Below, piece after piece: positions 20,347 through 31,442 of a stretch of DNA of 64,000 bases (position 1 is its first letter; every line of letters begins with the position of its first letter). The position numbers and the translations under genes were made by a program. Under the pieces are notes generated by a model that was given only the letters and a program-made list of their open reading frames with translations, ran no database searches and was not told where the DNA came from. Source of the stretch: Taudactylus pleione (taxonomy: Eukaryota > Chordata > Amphibia > Anura > Myobatrachidae); NCBI GenBank assembly GCA_031769625.1, contig JAUIMM010000885.1, positions 5,124,001 to 5,188,000 of the forward strand. The letters run 5' to 3'.

Positions 20347-20888
20347 GGGGGTCATTCAGATCTGTTCGCGAGCAAAGGACGCTCGCAAATGGGTCGATGT
20401 TGCCCCACTGTGCATGCGCACGACGGAGGGAGCTCCGTCGTGCGCATGCGCGAGACCCGGATAGCGGCGGGCTCTCCGTCGCTCCGGGTCTCGCACCAAA
20501 GGGGGCGTGCTGACGATGTTGATTGACAGCACGCCCCCTTTGGTGGGCGTGCCGGGGGCGTGACTGCCAGACAGAGGCGTTCCTATGGGAACGCCTACCA
20601 TCTGAGTCCGGCCCAACTGACATCAGTAATGATGTCAGTGGGAGTGATTTTGGCTCTGATAGAGCCAAAATCACTCCTGGGCTTGCGGAAGCGAGACCCT
20701 ACCGCAGGGGTCTCGTCGCAAGCCCGATGGTCTTTGACCATCGCGACCATCTTTTTGGCCGCTCGCATAAGCTGTGGGTGGTCACCCACAGCTATGCGAG
20801 CGGCCAGGGGGCCGCTCCAAATTTAGCTGGGACGGCCCTGATTCAGAGCGAGTGCTCTGGTCAGAGCGTTCAGCTCTGAATCAGGCCC
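20347..20888 (-). mobile_element. Family D MITE, about 540 bp, nested
   Basis: The left end GGGGGTCATTCAG and right end CTGAATCAGGCCC mark a copy in the inverse orientation to its neighbour at 19607. The exact end is uncertain by 1-2 bases (TCA left versus ACA right). The 146-codon minus frame and other frames here are spurious. Confidence 0.85.
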
Positions 20889-20963
20889 ACAGCCTCGGTT
20901 CGACTCAGAACCCCTGAATTCGGTTGTTGTCAGTTCTCTAAGAACCGGACCCGCACATCTCTA

Positions 20964-21480
20964 GTTAAATGTAGACAGCGATTTCAGTGTCATGGACTGT
21001 CGCACGAGCTGGTGCAAGCACCCTCCATTTATCTGTCCATTTGCCAGCCCTGCATTCTGTAATTGATGCCGAGCTACAACATATGGCTGTCTATACCTTT
21101 TTAGAGTGGTTTTAAGAGAATCATTTCTCTACTTATCTACCCAAATGGGACTGTAGAGCTGTGATGGAATCTAATGAGAGAGCATATCAACATATGTTAT
21201 TTGTAATAGACATGTGACCTTTGGGGAAGTTTTCCCTGCCAGGTAATATTGATGTGCAAGTGATAGAAAAATGTGTTAGTGGCTCAAAGTGGGGGCTGAT
21301 AAAATATCTCATTATCTCCTTCCCTATCGTCTTTCATAAATGCTTCATTCCACCATGTCAGGCATTACACCGAGCACTCAGGATTCTAGGCTTCCATAAT
21401 CTGTTCACTTTAATTTGCCGCAGAAAGAAGCAAAAAATAAACACACACACATACCCACACACATATATCACATGATTATA
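20964..21480. other. Low-copy DNA
   Basis: No repeat family is recognised. A short (CA)n-like stretch lies near 21444-21468. The 84-codon frame at 21221-21475 has no recognisable domain. Confidence 0.4.
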
Positions 21481-21489
21481 CTGTTTCAT

Positions 21490-21900
21490 TCTAAATGGTA
21501 TTCAACTGATTGCAAATAAAAAATCATTCTCTCTTTTTCCTCTCTTTTTTTGCCGTAAGACCCATCTGACGAGCCCGGCTATTGATTTCACAGTAGACTG
21601 ATCAAAATCAACCTGTTTAGCTGAAGCCAGTGCACTTCATTTCAATAAATAAAGATAAATATATTATTATCCAGAGAAATTTTTGGGTTCTTATTTAAAC
21701 AAATGGCCTCTCAAGCGGCTGAAGCTGTTCGATAGGACATTTTGCCAGCGGAAATCAGAGGCGAGGTGAGGTGAGGGCTCCCATTAGCGGATCTGCGGAA
21801 TGCGGAGAGCTGATTTTTATTGAAAATAAGCATGTGTCTGTGATGTTCAAGGATTTAAAGGGAAAATATGAAATTCATTTTATTCACGTGAAATAAATAT
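21490..21900. promoter_or_regulatory. Candidate conserved non-coding element
   Basis: This is the most CNE-like stretch in the window: no repeats, balanced composition, no long frame, and dense transcription-factor-like words, including the octamer-like GATTGCAAATAA, TGATCAAAATCAA, and CCATTAGCGGATCTG next to GAGGCGAGGTGAGGTGAG. Enhancers of developmental genes look like this. Conservation itself cannot be seen from one sequence, so the call is an inference. Confidence 0.4.
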
Positions 21901-23065
21901 AGTGTTTGTATGTCCTCCTGTATATTGTGTGGATTTGTTTGCAGTGCTCCAGTTTCCTTCTGTGGGGATGACATACTGTATATGTACTTAGGGGTATACA
22001 GTATTTTAAAAACAAAGCAGAAATATTGCTGGTTTTTACTTTGTTTTTATCTCCACATATAGGCCAATTCTTGCGTTAAAGGGCTGTACTAACGAGGAGG
22101 TTTCAAACATCTTTCCCACTTGCTCTGCACATGTGCCATACGGTGTTGGCGACGTCAGGCCGATGCTGATGGGTGAAGCGGCCGGGGGGAACAGAGAAGA
22201 GGGAGCCGCCAGGGAAGCAGAGATGACAGGGTGCAGAGAGAAGCCGCTTATATTACGTTTCTCAAAAAAGTTGAGAGTAGCGTGATTTTACCGGACTACC
22301 TGTGTAACCTGAGGATTACTCAGATGTACGATGTTCATGCAGTTGATCTGATGCTGCACCAGGGGATGTAGCAGCTGATCAGAGAAGCTGGCAGTGGGCA
22401 TGTTTTTACTTAAGACGCAACGGCTGTGCTATAGTGTCCATTTTTGAATCAGGCTCTCTTTTTGGAAGCGCTGTCCTGGCAAGGAAACATTAATAATTAG
22501 CTCGGAAAAATCACAGATATTTTTTGCTATGCCAACATTATTTATCAAGCAAACCCCCGGATATATAGTAAATACTCCCCTAAGTGCCCTTTTTTCTATT
22601 TGTGCTAATATATGCAAATATATGCAAACAATCTACTGCAAAATATATTGTTTTGGATCATTTTCTTGCCAGTTGCATAACTAGTATTAACATAAATTAT
22701 AGTATAAGTCTGTACAGCTTCTAAGATTATGGACCCCTCTCTAGTACACAGACTTTGTAAAAAAACAATGATACAGTATAACCGATGTCTGGATAAATAT
22801 GTGAATGGTACAAGCTATGGAATCAGCTACATTTTAATAAGTGTTGGCGGTGATAAAGTACATCACTGTAATGAAATATACAGAATGCAGTTATTTTCTA
22901 TTTTTATGGTTCATCTAGAGTCTGCTTTATAGGGACATTAAATTCTGGAATACATGTACCAGCTGCCTGATGTGAAAGATCTAGTTGTCACATTCTGAAA
23001 TAAATAAATCATGACCTGTCCGCGGGTAAGATTGTTAGCGAGGACAGGGCTGCATGTGATAGCGA
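21901..23065. other. Low-copy DNA, no gene recognised
   Basis: Mixed sequence with short frames only (62-67 codons). A GC-richer segment at 22130-22230 has no transposon ends. Confidence 0.4.
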
Positions 23066-23765
23066 CACCCACACACACACACATCCTCACACGTCCACAT
23101 ACACACGTCCACACACACGTCCACACACACGTCCACACACACTCATGTCCACCCACACACTCACACACAGACATACACACACACACACGTCCACACACAC
23201 ACACACATCCCACACACACGTCCACACACACGTCCACACACACGTCCACCCACACACACACACTCATGTCCACCCACACACACACACTCATGTCCACCCA
23301 CACACTCACACACACGTACACACACACATGTACACACACACGTCCACCCACACACACACACATCCACACACACACGTCCACACACACGTCCACACACACG
23401 TCCACCCACACACACACACTCATGTCCACCCACACACTCACACACACACAGGTCCACACACACGTACACACACACGTCCACACACACACGCACACGCCCA
23501 CACACACACACGTCCACACACACGTCCACACACACGTCCACCCACACACACACACTCATGTCCACCCACACACTCACGTCCACACACGGACATGCACACA
23601 AACGTCCACACACACACTCACACACACACACTCACACACACACACACGTCCACCCACACACACACACTCATGTCCACCCACACACTCACGTCCACACACG
23701 CACATGCACACACACGTCCACCCACACACTCACACACACACACACGCCCACAAACACACACAGCA
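23066..23765. repeat. CA-rich minisatellite of about 700 bp
   Basis: (CA)n is interrupted regularly by GTCCACACACA, CACTCATGTCCACC and GTACACACAC variants, forming higher-order units such as ACGTCCACACACACGTCCAC. Histidine/threonine-rich open frames of more than 200 codons on the plus strand, and cysteine/valine-rich frames on the minus strand, are products of the repeat and are not genes. Confidence 0.95.
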
Positions 23766-23871
23766 CAGCACAGAGTAGTGATGTGAAGCTTTTGTCACAC
23801 TGTTGCAGAGAGATTGTTGTGTCAAATGCACTTCTGTTGCGAGAGAGCATCATGTGACCATAGCTTACTGT

Positions 23872-24395
23872 GGGCCTGATTCGTTACCAATCGCAATTGC
23901 TAATACGCACGCAATCGGCCGATTGTTGCGTCCCGCACATGCATCGCAGTGCACGAGCGAACCGGCGACTGTGATCGGGACTGCGACTGCAGTGATTACG
24001 CAGACCTATCACAGAGTTATATGACAGTAAGTGCCGTTTGTGGGAGGTGATGGGGGGTGGTCGGCGAAACGCAGACGTGCCAGTACGTTTGAACACCGTT
24101 GCAGGGGCGTGCAGCAATGATAAACTGCGATGCCATACGCATCTTGTGTACTCATGCGACAAGGTTAGCAATTCCTGAGTAAGGTCAGAGCTTCTGAAAG
24201 TGTGCGTGAGGCTGCGATGGTACTCCATGTTACCAATGGTTTTGGAGTCTTGCTAAGGATTACCGATGTGTGTACGGTTAATTGGGCGTCCATATGTTGT
24301 GCTGCGACAGCATGGCGATCGCAGTGTATTAACATACTATTGCAGTGAGACTGCGTGCATAATCGCTTTTGCAATCGCAGTTGTTATCCTTAACT
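23872..24395 (-). mobile_element. Family B MITE, right terminus decayed
   Basis: It starts GGGCCTGATTCGTTACCAAT and carries GCACGCAATCGGCCGATTGT and GATGGTACTCCATG blocks, which are the reverse complement of family B (25428-25970). Near 24360-24385, TGCATAATCGCTTTTGCAAT corresponds to the other end, but the final CTGAATCAGGCCC is not recognisable. Confidence 0.75.
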
Positions 24396-24845
24396 CACGA
24401 GATCCTGTGTGTGAAATGGATGCAGGGCCCCTGACAAACTCATGCAGGAAGATGGTGTTGTCACAGGGTTTGGTTTGTTTTGTCAACATTCATCATCTCG
24501 ACATGGTAGTAATGTTGACATATTGCTCCGGTGCAGGGACAGCTGCTCCGCAAAGCAGCTGTCCCTGCGATAAGTAGCACTGCTACAGAAGTAATAGTGT
24601 TACTTTCTTGTCCCTGTCGGTGGCTTCTGCGCAAAGCCGCCGGGGGGTCAGTGAGAAGTCAGATCCCTCTTCGCAACCCCTGGAGCGGGGCTAGCAAGAA
24701 CAAGCGTCATCTGAAGATGGTGTTTGTTCTTTCAGGCAAACTCCGAAAACTCTGTTTCCTGAATTTCAGGTGGTCCTATCGGACCCCTGATGATGAATTG
24801 CTCGCTACCTTACATATGCTGAAATTAGTGTTTCCGCATTTGTAA
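24396..24845. other. Unclassified DNA with short hairpins
   Basis: The perfect inverted repeat GCAGGGACAGCTGCT / AGCAGCTGTCCCTGC lies at 24533-24547 and 24554-24568 with a 6-base loop. The following GTGGCTTCTGCGCAAAGCCG is a weaker version of the same design. No gene or defined transposon boundary was recognised. Confidence 0.5.
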
Positions 24846-24847
24846 TG

Positions 24848-25275
24848 GCAGGGGCTTAACTAGACCTATGGGGGCTCCATAGCAAAATTTTCACGCCCCC
24901 CCCCCTAGGTCCCTGGTCTCCCGCTTGGTCCCTGCTCCTCCGCACTCCCCTCTACATGACTTACCTCTGGTGGTCGCGTCCTCCTTCAGCATGTGCTGTG
25001 CAGGACAGGCACACCTCCTCTCCCGGTCGGCTCCATCTTTCCTCACTGACTGATGCTGGAAGGAGGCGACCATGACTCCTCCCAGTATCAGTCAATGAGG
25101 AGAGCCGGAGGTGGAGCCGACCGGGAGGGCAGATGTGCCTGCCTTGCGCAGCACACCGCTGGAGGACGTGACCACCGCTGGCCTGGCACCATAGGTGCAA
25201 AGGGAGGGCCGGGACCCTGAGGCGGTCCGTGCCCCATAGCAGTCGCACCTCCTGCCAGTGTGTAACGGGCCATTT
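24848..25275 (-). mobile_element. Family E-like hAT relic
   Basis: GGGCTTAACTAGACC near the left resembles the GCGTAACTAGG end of family E, and a C-run plus CCTCCGCACTCC block follows. On the minus strand CCAGAGGTAAGT (junction about 24965/24964) repeats the splice-donor feature of the other copies, with a GC-rich segment upstream of it. The right end was not identified, so the boundary is approximate. Confidence 0.5.
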
Positions 25276-25427
25276 AGTGTTAATGAACAGGCGCCATAGA
25301 CACAGTGCCAGTGCTACAAACGCAGCTATCATGCCCCGGCCAGAGGCACCACAATTGTTTGGCGATCGTTTCTGGGTCATCTTTTTCAAGATTGAAAATC
25401 GCTAGCTATGACATTTATTGTAACATA

Positions 25428-25970
25428 GGGTCTGATTCAGCAAGGATCGATATTGCAATCGCAGCTGCGATTATGCAGGCAGTTCAACTGCGCTAGTACG
25501 CTAATTCATTGCCATCGTTATGCTGCTGCAGCACTACACAAGGACGCCCACTTTACCTTACACACATCCGTAATGTTTAGCAAGACTGCGAAACCATCGG
25601 TAACATCGAGTACCATCGCAGCCTCACGCTCACTTACACAAGCTCTGACCAAAGAAATTGCTAACTTCATCGCACGCTATCAGGCCTCAGGCTGCGTAGG
25701 GCGTCGCAGTGGATGATTTATGCATGCCCATTCAACAGCGTTCAATCGCACTGACACGCCTGCATTTCGCTGACCACCCCCCCATCACCACCCACAGACG
25801 GCACTTCCTGTCAGTCACTCTGCATTGGGTATGCGCAGTCCCTGCTGTCGCGGTCCCGATCACAGTGGCCGGTTCGCGCAAGTGCACTGCGAATCATATG
25901 CATGCGCAGTACACAACAATCGGCCGACTGCGTGCGTATTAGCAACTGCGATCCAAGCTGAATCAGGCCC
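25428..25970 (+). mobile_element. Family B MITE, complete (543 bp)
   Basis: The ends GGGTCTGATTCAGC and GCTGAATCAGGCCC are flanked by ATA and TTA (25425-25427 and 25971-25973), consistent with TWA-type 3-bp duplication of PIF/Harbinger elements. It contains many TGCGAT/ATCGCA words. It is the reference copy for the truncated element at 583-924. Confidence 0.88.
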
Positions 25971-25973
25971 TTA

Positions 25974-26439
25974 GACATTAGAATAATAACAGGCCGCAGC
26001 TTGCGGCAAGGCCCAATTTATTCTGGCATATATCTGGCAAATTTGATCCACAAAATCAGAGGCTATTACGTTCCCCAAAATGAGAGTTTGTGTTTGGATG
26101 GTTTTATTTTATTTCTAATATATATATATATATTTTTTTTTTACATCGTTTCTCATGGTGCACTACAGGTAGCAGCATGCTCTGGATGGGAGGGACTTTG
26201 ATTGTTTCCATTAACAATTATAGTTAACATCATCCTTAGATGGCATTAGCTGGCTGCTTTGTAGATTGATTCAATTCTCCTTATCTATAGTGGTCAATGG
26301 GGTCGGCATTAAACAGCATTAACTAGGGCATGCCAGAGACATCTCTGATAGAGCCTTAAGCAGGCAACTTGGCTCTTCACCACTTCTTAAATCAAATCCT
26401 AGTTCAGACCTTCAATGCCGTGGACTACCCATGGAGAGC
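25974..26439. other. Low-copy DNA
   Basis: A short (TA)n/T-run lies at about 26118-26143. No gene is recognised. From 26210 onward the sequence is unique and mixed. Confidence 0.4.
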
Positions 26440-26900
26440 TTCCTAAGATCCTCTAAATATAAAGCCAGATTCAGCCAGCTGAATTCCATTCCAATTGATG
26501 TCAGTGAGGAACTGCACTGCTAGGTGATTAGCTCTGATCACCTATGTATAAAAGTTAAGGGACACTATTTTTATTCTACTTTCTGGCATCAAGCTGTCTT
26601 CTTTGCTATTAGCTACTGTGAATTTATACTGCAACATTTCTCCTCGCAGCAGTTGTCTCCGTCTTTTAAATAGAAGACTTGGATGAAATTAATTTAATGA
26701 AGTATTTTGGGCTTCTATTAATGTCTGGTTTATTATAAATTCAATTCTTCTGGTAGCATCAGCTAAATCATAATGACAGGGATGAAAAGAGAAACTAAAT
26801 AAACAAACAAGGGAAAAAAGAAACATCTGGAGAGAAAACGTACAATAAGCGAGATGAGATCTGTAATTGGTGAAGTGTAGGAAAAAAAGAACCACTTATT
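26440..26900. promoter_or_regulatory. Candidate conserved non-coding element
   Basis: Repeat-free sequence with homeodomain-like TAAT clusters (GAAATTAATTTAATGAAG), CAGCTGAATTCCATTCC and a TATAAAAG-like word near 26555. No credible frame. The call rests on texture alone and requires cross-species alignment. Confidence 0.3.
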
Positions 26901-27827
26901 GTAAAATACAAAGGAAGTGGGTTATTGTACGTGTACTGAATATGTGAGTGGACAATATGGAATATGTATACTTGCATACTCAAGGTACTCCTCATGCATC
27001 CCGCCCACTTCCTCCAGAAATGGGCGTGACGGAGGGAGCCTTGACGCGATTCTCAGAGAATCGCGCCATTTTGCCCTTGGCCCCCCCCATCATGATCCTG
27101 CAGCTCTCAGAAGTACGTCGTTGAGGGAGGGGCATACTGACACAATAGTCTCTTATAAAGACCCTGTTTATAAAATAGAGCTGTAGCCTTTCTTGCCGTG
27201 TGGTACTTGCAACTATTTGTAGAGTGCAGATACTTTAAGGAAATCTTTCAATAAACTGGCTGTGGAGCAGAATGCACAAGTAGCATCTCAGTCTCACCAT
27301 GTTGTACTTGTGACTATTTATTGGAGGAATGTGCCCTAATTGAAGTTGTCAACTTAAATCAAGTGCAGAACAGCTATGAGCTTTTTACTCTCACACAAGT
27401 CTGATATACACAAAATACCTCACTCATGATGTGTCCCCCTACAGCAGCTCTATACTCTGGCATTGGTGACACACTGGACTTACCCAGGTGGCATGGACTC
27501 AGAGTCCCACTGATCTGTCTCTTTAGGCTGCAAGGAGAAACACGGCTGACTGTCTGGTCCAAAGCCATCCTTCCACAAGAAAGAATTGAGACTTCGTATT
27601 CTAGTAAACTTCAGTCAACTTAGTGACTCTACACTCCCCTGCTCCACATTCAACTTTAGGTGATGACTGATAAAGTAATTTCTTCCTGTGAGTTTACTCA
27701 AAAACTTACTCCCAACCATCAGGGTCCTCCTATTCATACACTGTGGCTTGAGCTGGACTCCACTCAACATTGTACAGTAAATAATTTATAGTCTTTGCAG
27801 TGGCCTGTAACTGCGCATCTCTCTCCA
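26901..27827. other. Mixed low-copy and unclassified repeat DNA
   Basis: 27000-27130 is a GC-rich repeat-like segment with a short hairpin (ACGCGATTCTC facing GAGAATCGCG, about 27042-27064). The remainder is unique and no frame is convincing. Confidence 0.4.
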
Positions 27828-28844
27828 TGTTAGGATCCGTGACAGCAGATCATCTTGGTGGCAGGTCCCAGCTATAGTTGTCACTGAGACACTGAATCTT
27901 GTCCTGATCCATGTTCTGGCTGTTGCAGGCAGTCAGATTCCTGTTTTGTCTGTGTACAGCTCTAGCTGTCTGTCTGTGTGCTGAATTCAGCTGCACACTA
28001 GTTAATCATGTCGTGTCTGTGTGCATAGCTCAGGTGCACACTAGCAGTCATTAGGAAAGACTCTCTGCAGGAAATGCCTTTGATTGGATCCTGCATTGCA
28101 TAAGTTACAGCCAGCCCTTCATTTCATGCTGGCTATAGCATTTGTTTGTGGCTTCCAGTTCTATGGAGAAGTTCATCCTCCAGTGCATTCCAGCTCTCAA
28201 GGCTGCAACTTGCCAAGTACATTCCAGCTCTTAAGGCTGCAACTTGCCAAGTGCATAACAGTTCTCATGGCTGCAACTTGCCAAGTGCATAACAGCTCTC
28301 AAGGCTGCAACTAGCCAGTGCATACCAGCTCTCAAGGCTGCAACTAGCCAATTGCATACCAGCTCTCAAGGCTGCAACTAGCCAAGTGCATAACAGTTCT
28401 CATGGCTGCAACTTGCTAAGTGCATACCAGCTCTCAAGGCTGCAACTAGCCAAGTGCATACCGGCTCTCAACGCTGCAACTAGCCAAGTGCATACCAGCT
28501 CTCAAGGCTGCAACTAGCCAAGTGCATACCAGCTCTCAAGGCTGCAATTAGCCAAGTGCATACCAGCTCTCAAGGCTGCAACTAGCCAAGTGCATTCCAG
28601 TTCTCAAGGTTGCAACCGGTCAAGCATATATTAGCTTTAAGTCCACATTCCTGTCAGGAGCCATCTATCCTCACAACTCCTTATCAATCAACTCTTTATC
28701 AATTGACTCTTCAAGAATCTTTTATCAATCGACTCTTAATCAATTGACTTACCTAGCTTCACAATCAATCAACTAACTATACTATATTGAACTCCATTTT
28801 ACTGGTAATGGTTTCATTGTGAATCTTCCCAGAGATTCATAACA
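27828..28844 (-). mobile_element. Solo-LTR-like element with 34-bp minisatellite
   Basis: It starts TGTTAGGATCCGTG and ends TTCATAACA, flanked by CTCCA (27823-27827) and CTCCT (28845-28849), a 4-of-5 match to a 5-bp target duplication. The GATCCTAACA terminus on the minus strand is shared with 12701-13784 and 43102-44009. The region of CTGCACACTAGT and TGTCTGTGTGC words also resembles the element at 12701. No coding region. Confidence 0.65.
28175..28620. repeat. 34-bp minisatellite, about 13 copies
   Basis: CAGCTCTCAAGGCTGCAACT occurs at 28191 and, slightly changed, 34 bases later at 28225, continuing with GCCAAGTGCATAC linkers through about 28620. It shares the CTCAAGGCTGC core with the 39-bp array at 13452-13745. 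Confidence 0.95.
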
Positions 28845-29041
28845 CTCCTGCTCTCATGAGACACACGTGTCACAAGGTGCAGATATTAGTACCTGACGTA
28901 CTCTTAATTGAATTTCAATAGCCGAATATCAGCGCGTGGCTGTAAATAGAGAAAACAGTTAGGGAAGTCAAGGGCCATTACACGATAGACTAAACACCAG
29001 AGCAGAATGGCAGCTAAAAGAATCCTGTAGATGTATTTAAT
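28845..29041. other. Low-copy DNA
   Basis: Short spacer with no recognised feature. Confidence 0.35.
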
Positions 29042-29219
29042 AGGGGTGATATTTGCTAAAGTGCAGCTTTTAGAAGTGGAGATGTTGCCCATAGCCACCA
29101 ATCAGTTTCTTCTTAACATTTATCTAGCACCTTCTAGAAGATAAAGGCTAGAATCTGATTGGTTGCTATGGGCAACATCTCCATTCCTAAAAACCCGCAT
29201 TTCAGTAAATATACCCCCA
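29042..29219. mobile_element. Family H palindromic MITE
   Basis: The ends GGGGTGATATTTGCTAAAG and CAGTAAATATACCCCC are inverted. Inner arms AGATGTTGCCCATAGCCACC and the facing TTGGTTGCTATGGGCAACAT pair around a short centre, with ACCAATCAG and CTGATTGGT. Non-coding, about 178 bp. Confidence 0.8.
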
Positions 29220-30490
29220 GGGTGGAACAGCAGACCATGAAGAACCATAGGCTACATATCGCATTGTTTACCGGGAGAGGGATCCTCCATATCCCTCTCT
29301 GGTAATAGCCACTGGTGTATGCGTGGTCTGATGACCACACATGCGCAGTAGGCCGGCCATAGTCCCGCAGCACTAAGTAAGTGATTGCTGATACCGTCAC
29401 TTTACTTTACACATCACAGGGATGGGCTCCTGTCACAGACCCTGTCCCTGGATGTTTCTGACGATACATCCTGGCGGTACAGAATTTCTTATTGCTGCAA
29501 ATAGGACCCGATAAATTGTAAATGGGCCCCTTGGGCAGAGCAGTTAGATGCTAAGGTTCATAGTACACAGGGCAAAGTGATTATAGCTATCGCCAGATGA
29601 CTTCGGACAATCATCAAGGGCAGAATGATACATAAAAGTAGATGTTTGATGGCTGTCGTTGTATTGTAGGTAAAACACATAATATAAAGGGACATTAAGA
29701 TAAAAAAGGTATTATCTTAATTATGTTTGTCTGACGTAGGGAGCTGAATATACTGTGTAAAGTTCAAGGGACATCCTGGATCTTCTGCTGCCATTTTGCT
29801 CAGTTCCTGACATATTTTCTGTCCTTTTCAGACCAGCATACCCTGAATAATGTCATACTTCACCCTCATTGTTAGTGCAAATACCTCTTCCCACTGGGCC
29901 ACAGTCTCAAGCTATTGTATTTTTATAGGGTTAGTACATTTCTATTCTCAGAATGACTCAAGAAGAGAAAGACTAACAATGGCAAATGTATTTAACTCTC
30001 CATGAGCACACTTATGAGCATGAACATAGAAGGCTCCTGTCATCCGTTCCCCTCTATTTTTGGTGCTTGTAGGTTACATCTGTCCCACAAGCTTCTTTGT
30101 ATACATTTGTTGGAGGAGACCTCATTATGTAACTTGCCTTCAGCTAAAATCTCTGTGCATGACAGTACAAACCATGGTTACAGCATTCCATTTTTGCAGA
30201 AAAAAATTACAATTTTAGCTTGAAATACTAAATATGCATTTTGACAGGATCAGATGTCTGACCCCATAACAATGTTCCAGTACTGTAGGCAACCTGTAGT
30301 GTTGTTTGGCCATTATTGTAGTAATGTATGCATTCTTACAGCTTCCAAAGAAATCTCACACCTATCAAACCATGGTACAGTCTTTGCAGTTCTTGATAAT
30401 CCTGGATTTTTATAGTGCACCTTGTGGAGCACTTTTGTGGTCTCCTGTCTATTCATTGCCAGAGTGATCAACTGTATCAATCTCCCCCCA
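29220..30490. other. Low-copy DNA, no gene recognised
   Basis: Unique, AT-rich sequence. Frames at most 88 codons without domains. No transposon ends, apart from old GC-rich material near 29270-29470. Confidence 0.4.
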
Positions 30491-31114
30491 TAGGCAAACG
30501 CAGGGGGGGTTTCCGTCTGCCTGGAAACCCCCCTCCCCTGCACACATCATGACCACAATAGAAATAGTAATATAATACAATGTTACTAGTGCTGCATGTT
30601 CTTCTCAGTATAACAAATGAAATGATTAGCACCACCTGTGGATCTTTTAAAATGTGTCGCCAGTAATAAATATACCTGTGCACCAACTAGGAGATGTGGA
30701 AAACATGCACTGTTAGGGGTGCATTGCTATATACCATCAACAGGGTTAATTATTAATACTGTATAATAATAACTATCCAGTACATAAGGAGACCGATATG
30801 TACATATGTGTCCAGGGCAGTGCTAAGTTCTTCTGCTGCTCCCCCAGATTCCCGGACTTGCTCCAATGCTCTGGAATGATGCCCACATCTGAAAAAAAAC
30901 CATTCTGCTCACACAGGATGGACCTACTGCCACATATAATGGCTTACTTTGATCGCTGATCCTGTATATGCTGGAATTATGACACACAATATACTTTGTA
31001 TGACTCATATTAAAGCTGGATAAGTGCTAATTATACCCTCTTCATGGACTGGCCACACTCGCTCTAAAATCAAGCATTTGGAAACCCCCCTTTAGAAATC
31101 CGGCATTTGCCACT
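30491..31114 (+). mobile_element. Family I hAT-like element carrying a family K remnant
   Basis: It starts TAGGCAAACGCAGGGGGG and ends GGCATTTGCCACT. The copy at 47981-48584 is homologous along its full length. At about 30596-30712 it includes the interior of family K (CACCTGTGGATCTTTTAAAA), present at the same place in both copies. No transposase. Confidence 0.75.
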
Positions 31115-31442
31115 GCCCCCACACCCTTCTCATCTGTCTATGATGTATTGATACACATTTATATAGCTATATCTTATGTGTTTTCACACTGTTCATGTTG
31201 TGGAGTCCAGTGTATGTAAGTAGGGATGATGCTAATTTATATGCAACTCTATTTAATCTCAACTTGCAGCGGTAGGGTTGTAACTGTGTGGTAATGGGGC
31301 ATTTGCAAGTAGGTTAAGTTTAATGAGTGCATGTCAAGAGCATGTTGAAGCAAGTGCGGGCTCTGCAGTATTGCATGTTCGTATAAATACACACATCAGA
31401 CATATCTTTTGCACTGATGATGATAGAGGTTGTTAAAACCAA
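31115..31442. other. Low-copy DNA
   Basis: No feature recognised. Confidence 0.35.

Larger units (their letters stand above)
19432..20963 (+). mobile_element. Family F hAT MITE split by two family D MITEs
   Basis: The outer ends TAGATATGTGCTCCG and CCGCACATCTCTA are those of family F. Three family F segments (19432-19606, 20123-20346, 20889-20963) are separated by two family D copies. The flanking 8-mers GTGAACCC and GTTAAATG agree only at 4 of 8, as expected of an old insertion. The middle segment includes CTCGAGTTCGGTTCTC and GATCCGAACCAGGACTC. Confidence 0.85.

Noticed and set aside
23011..23786. Histidine/threonine-rich frames of 213 and 255 codons and the cysteine/valine-rich opposite-strand frames
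   Set aside because: They follow directly from the CA-rich minisatellite.
28175..28620. CRISPR-like array of about 34-bp periodic repeats
   Set aside because: The whole unit is repeated without spacers; it is a minisatellite in an LTR-like element.
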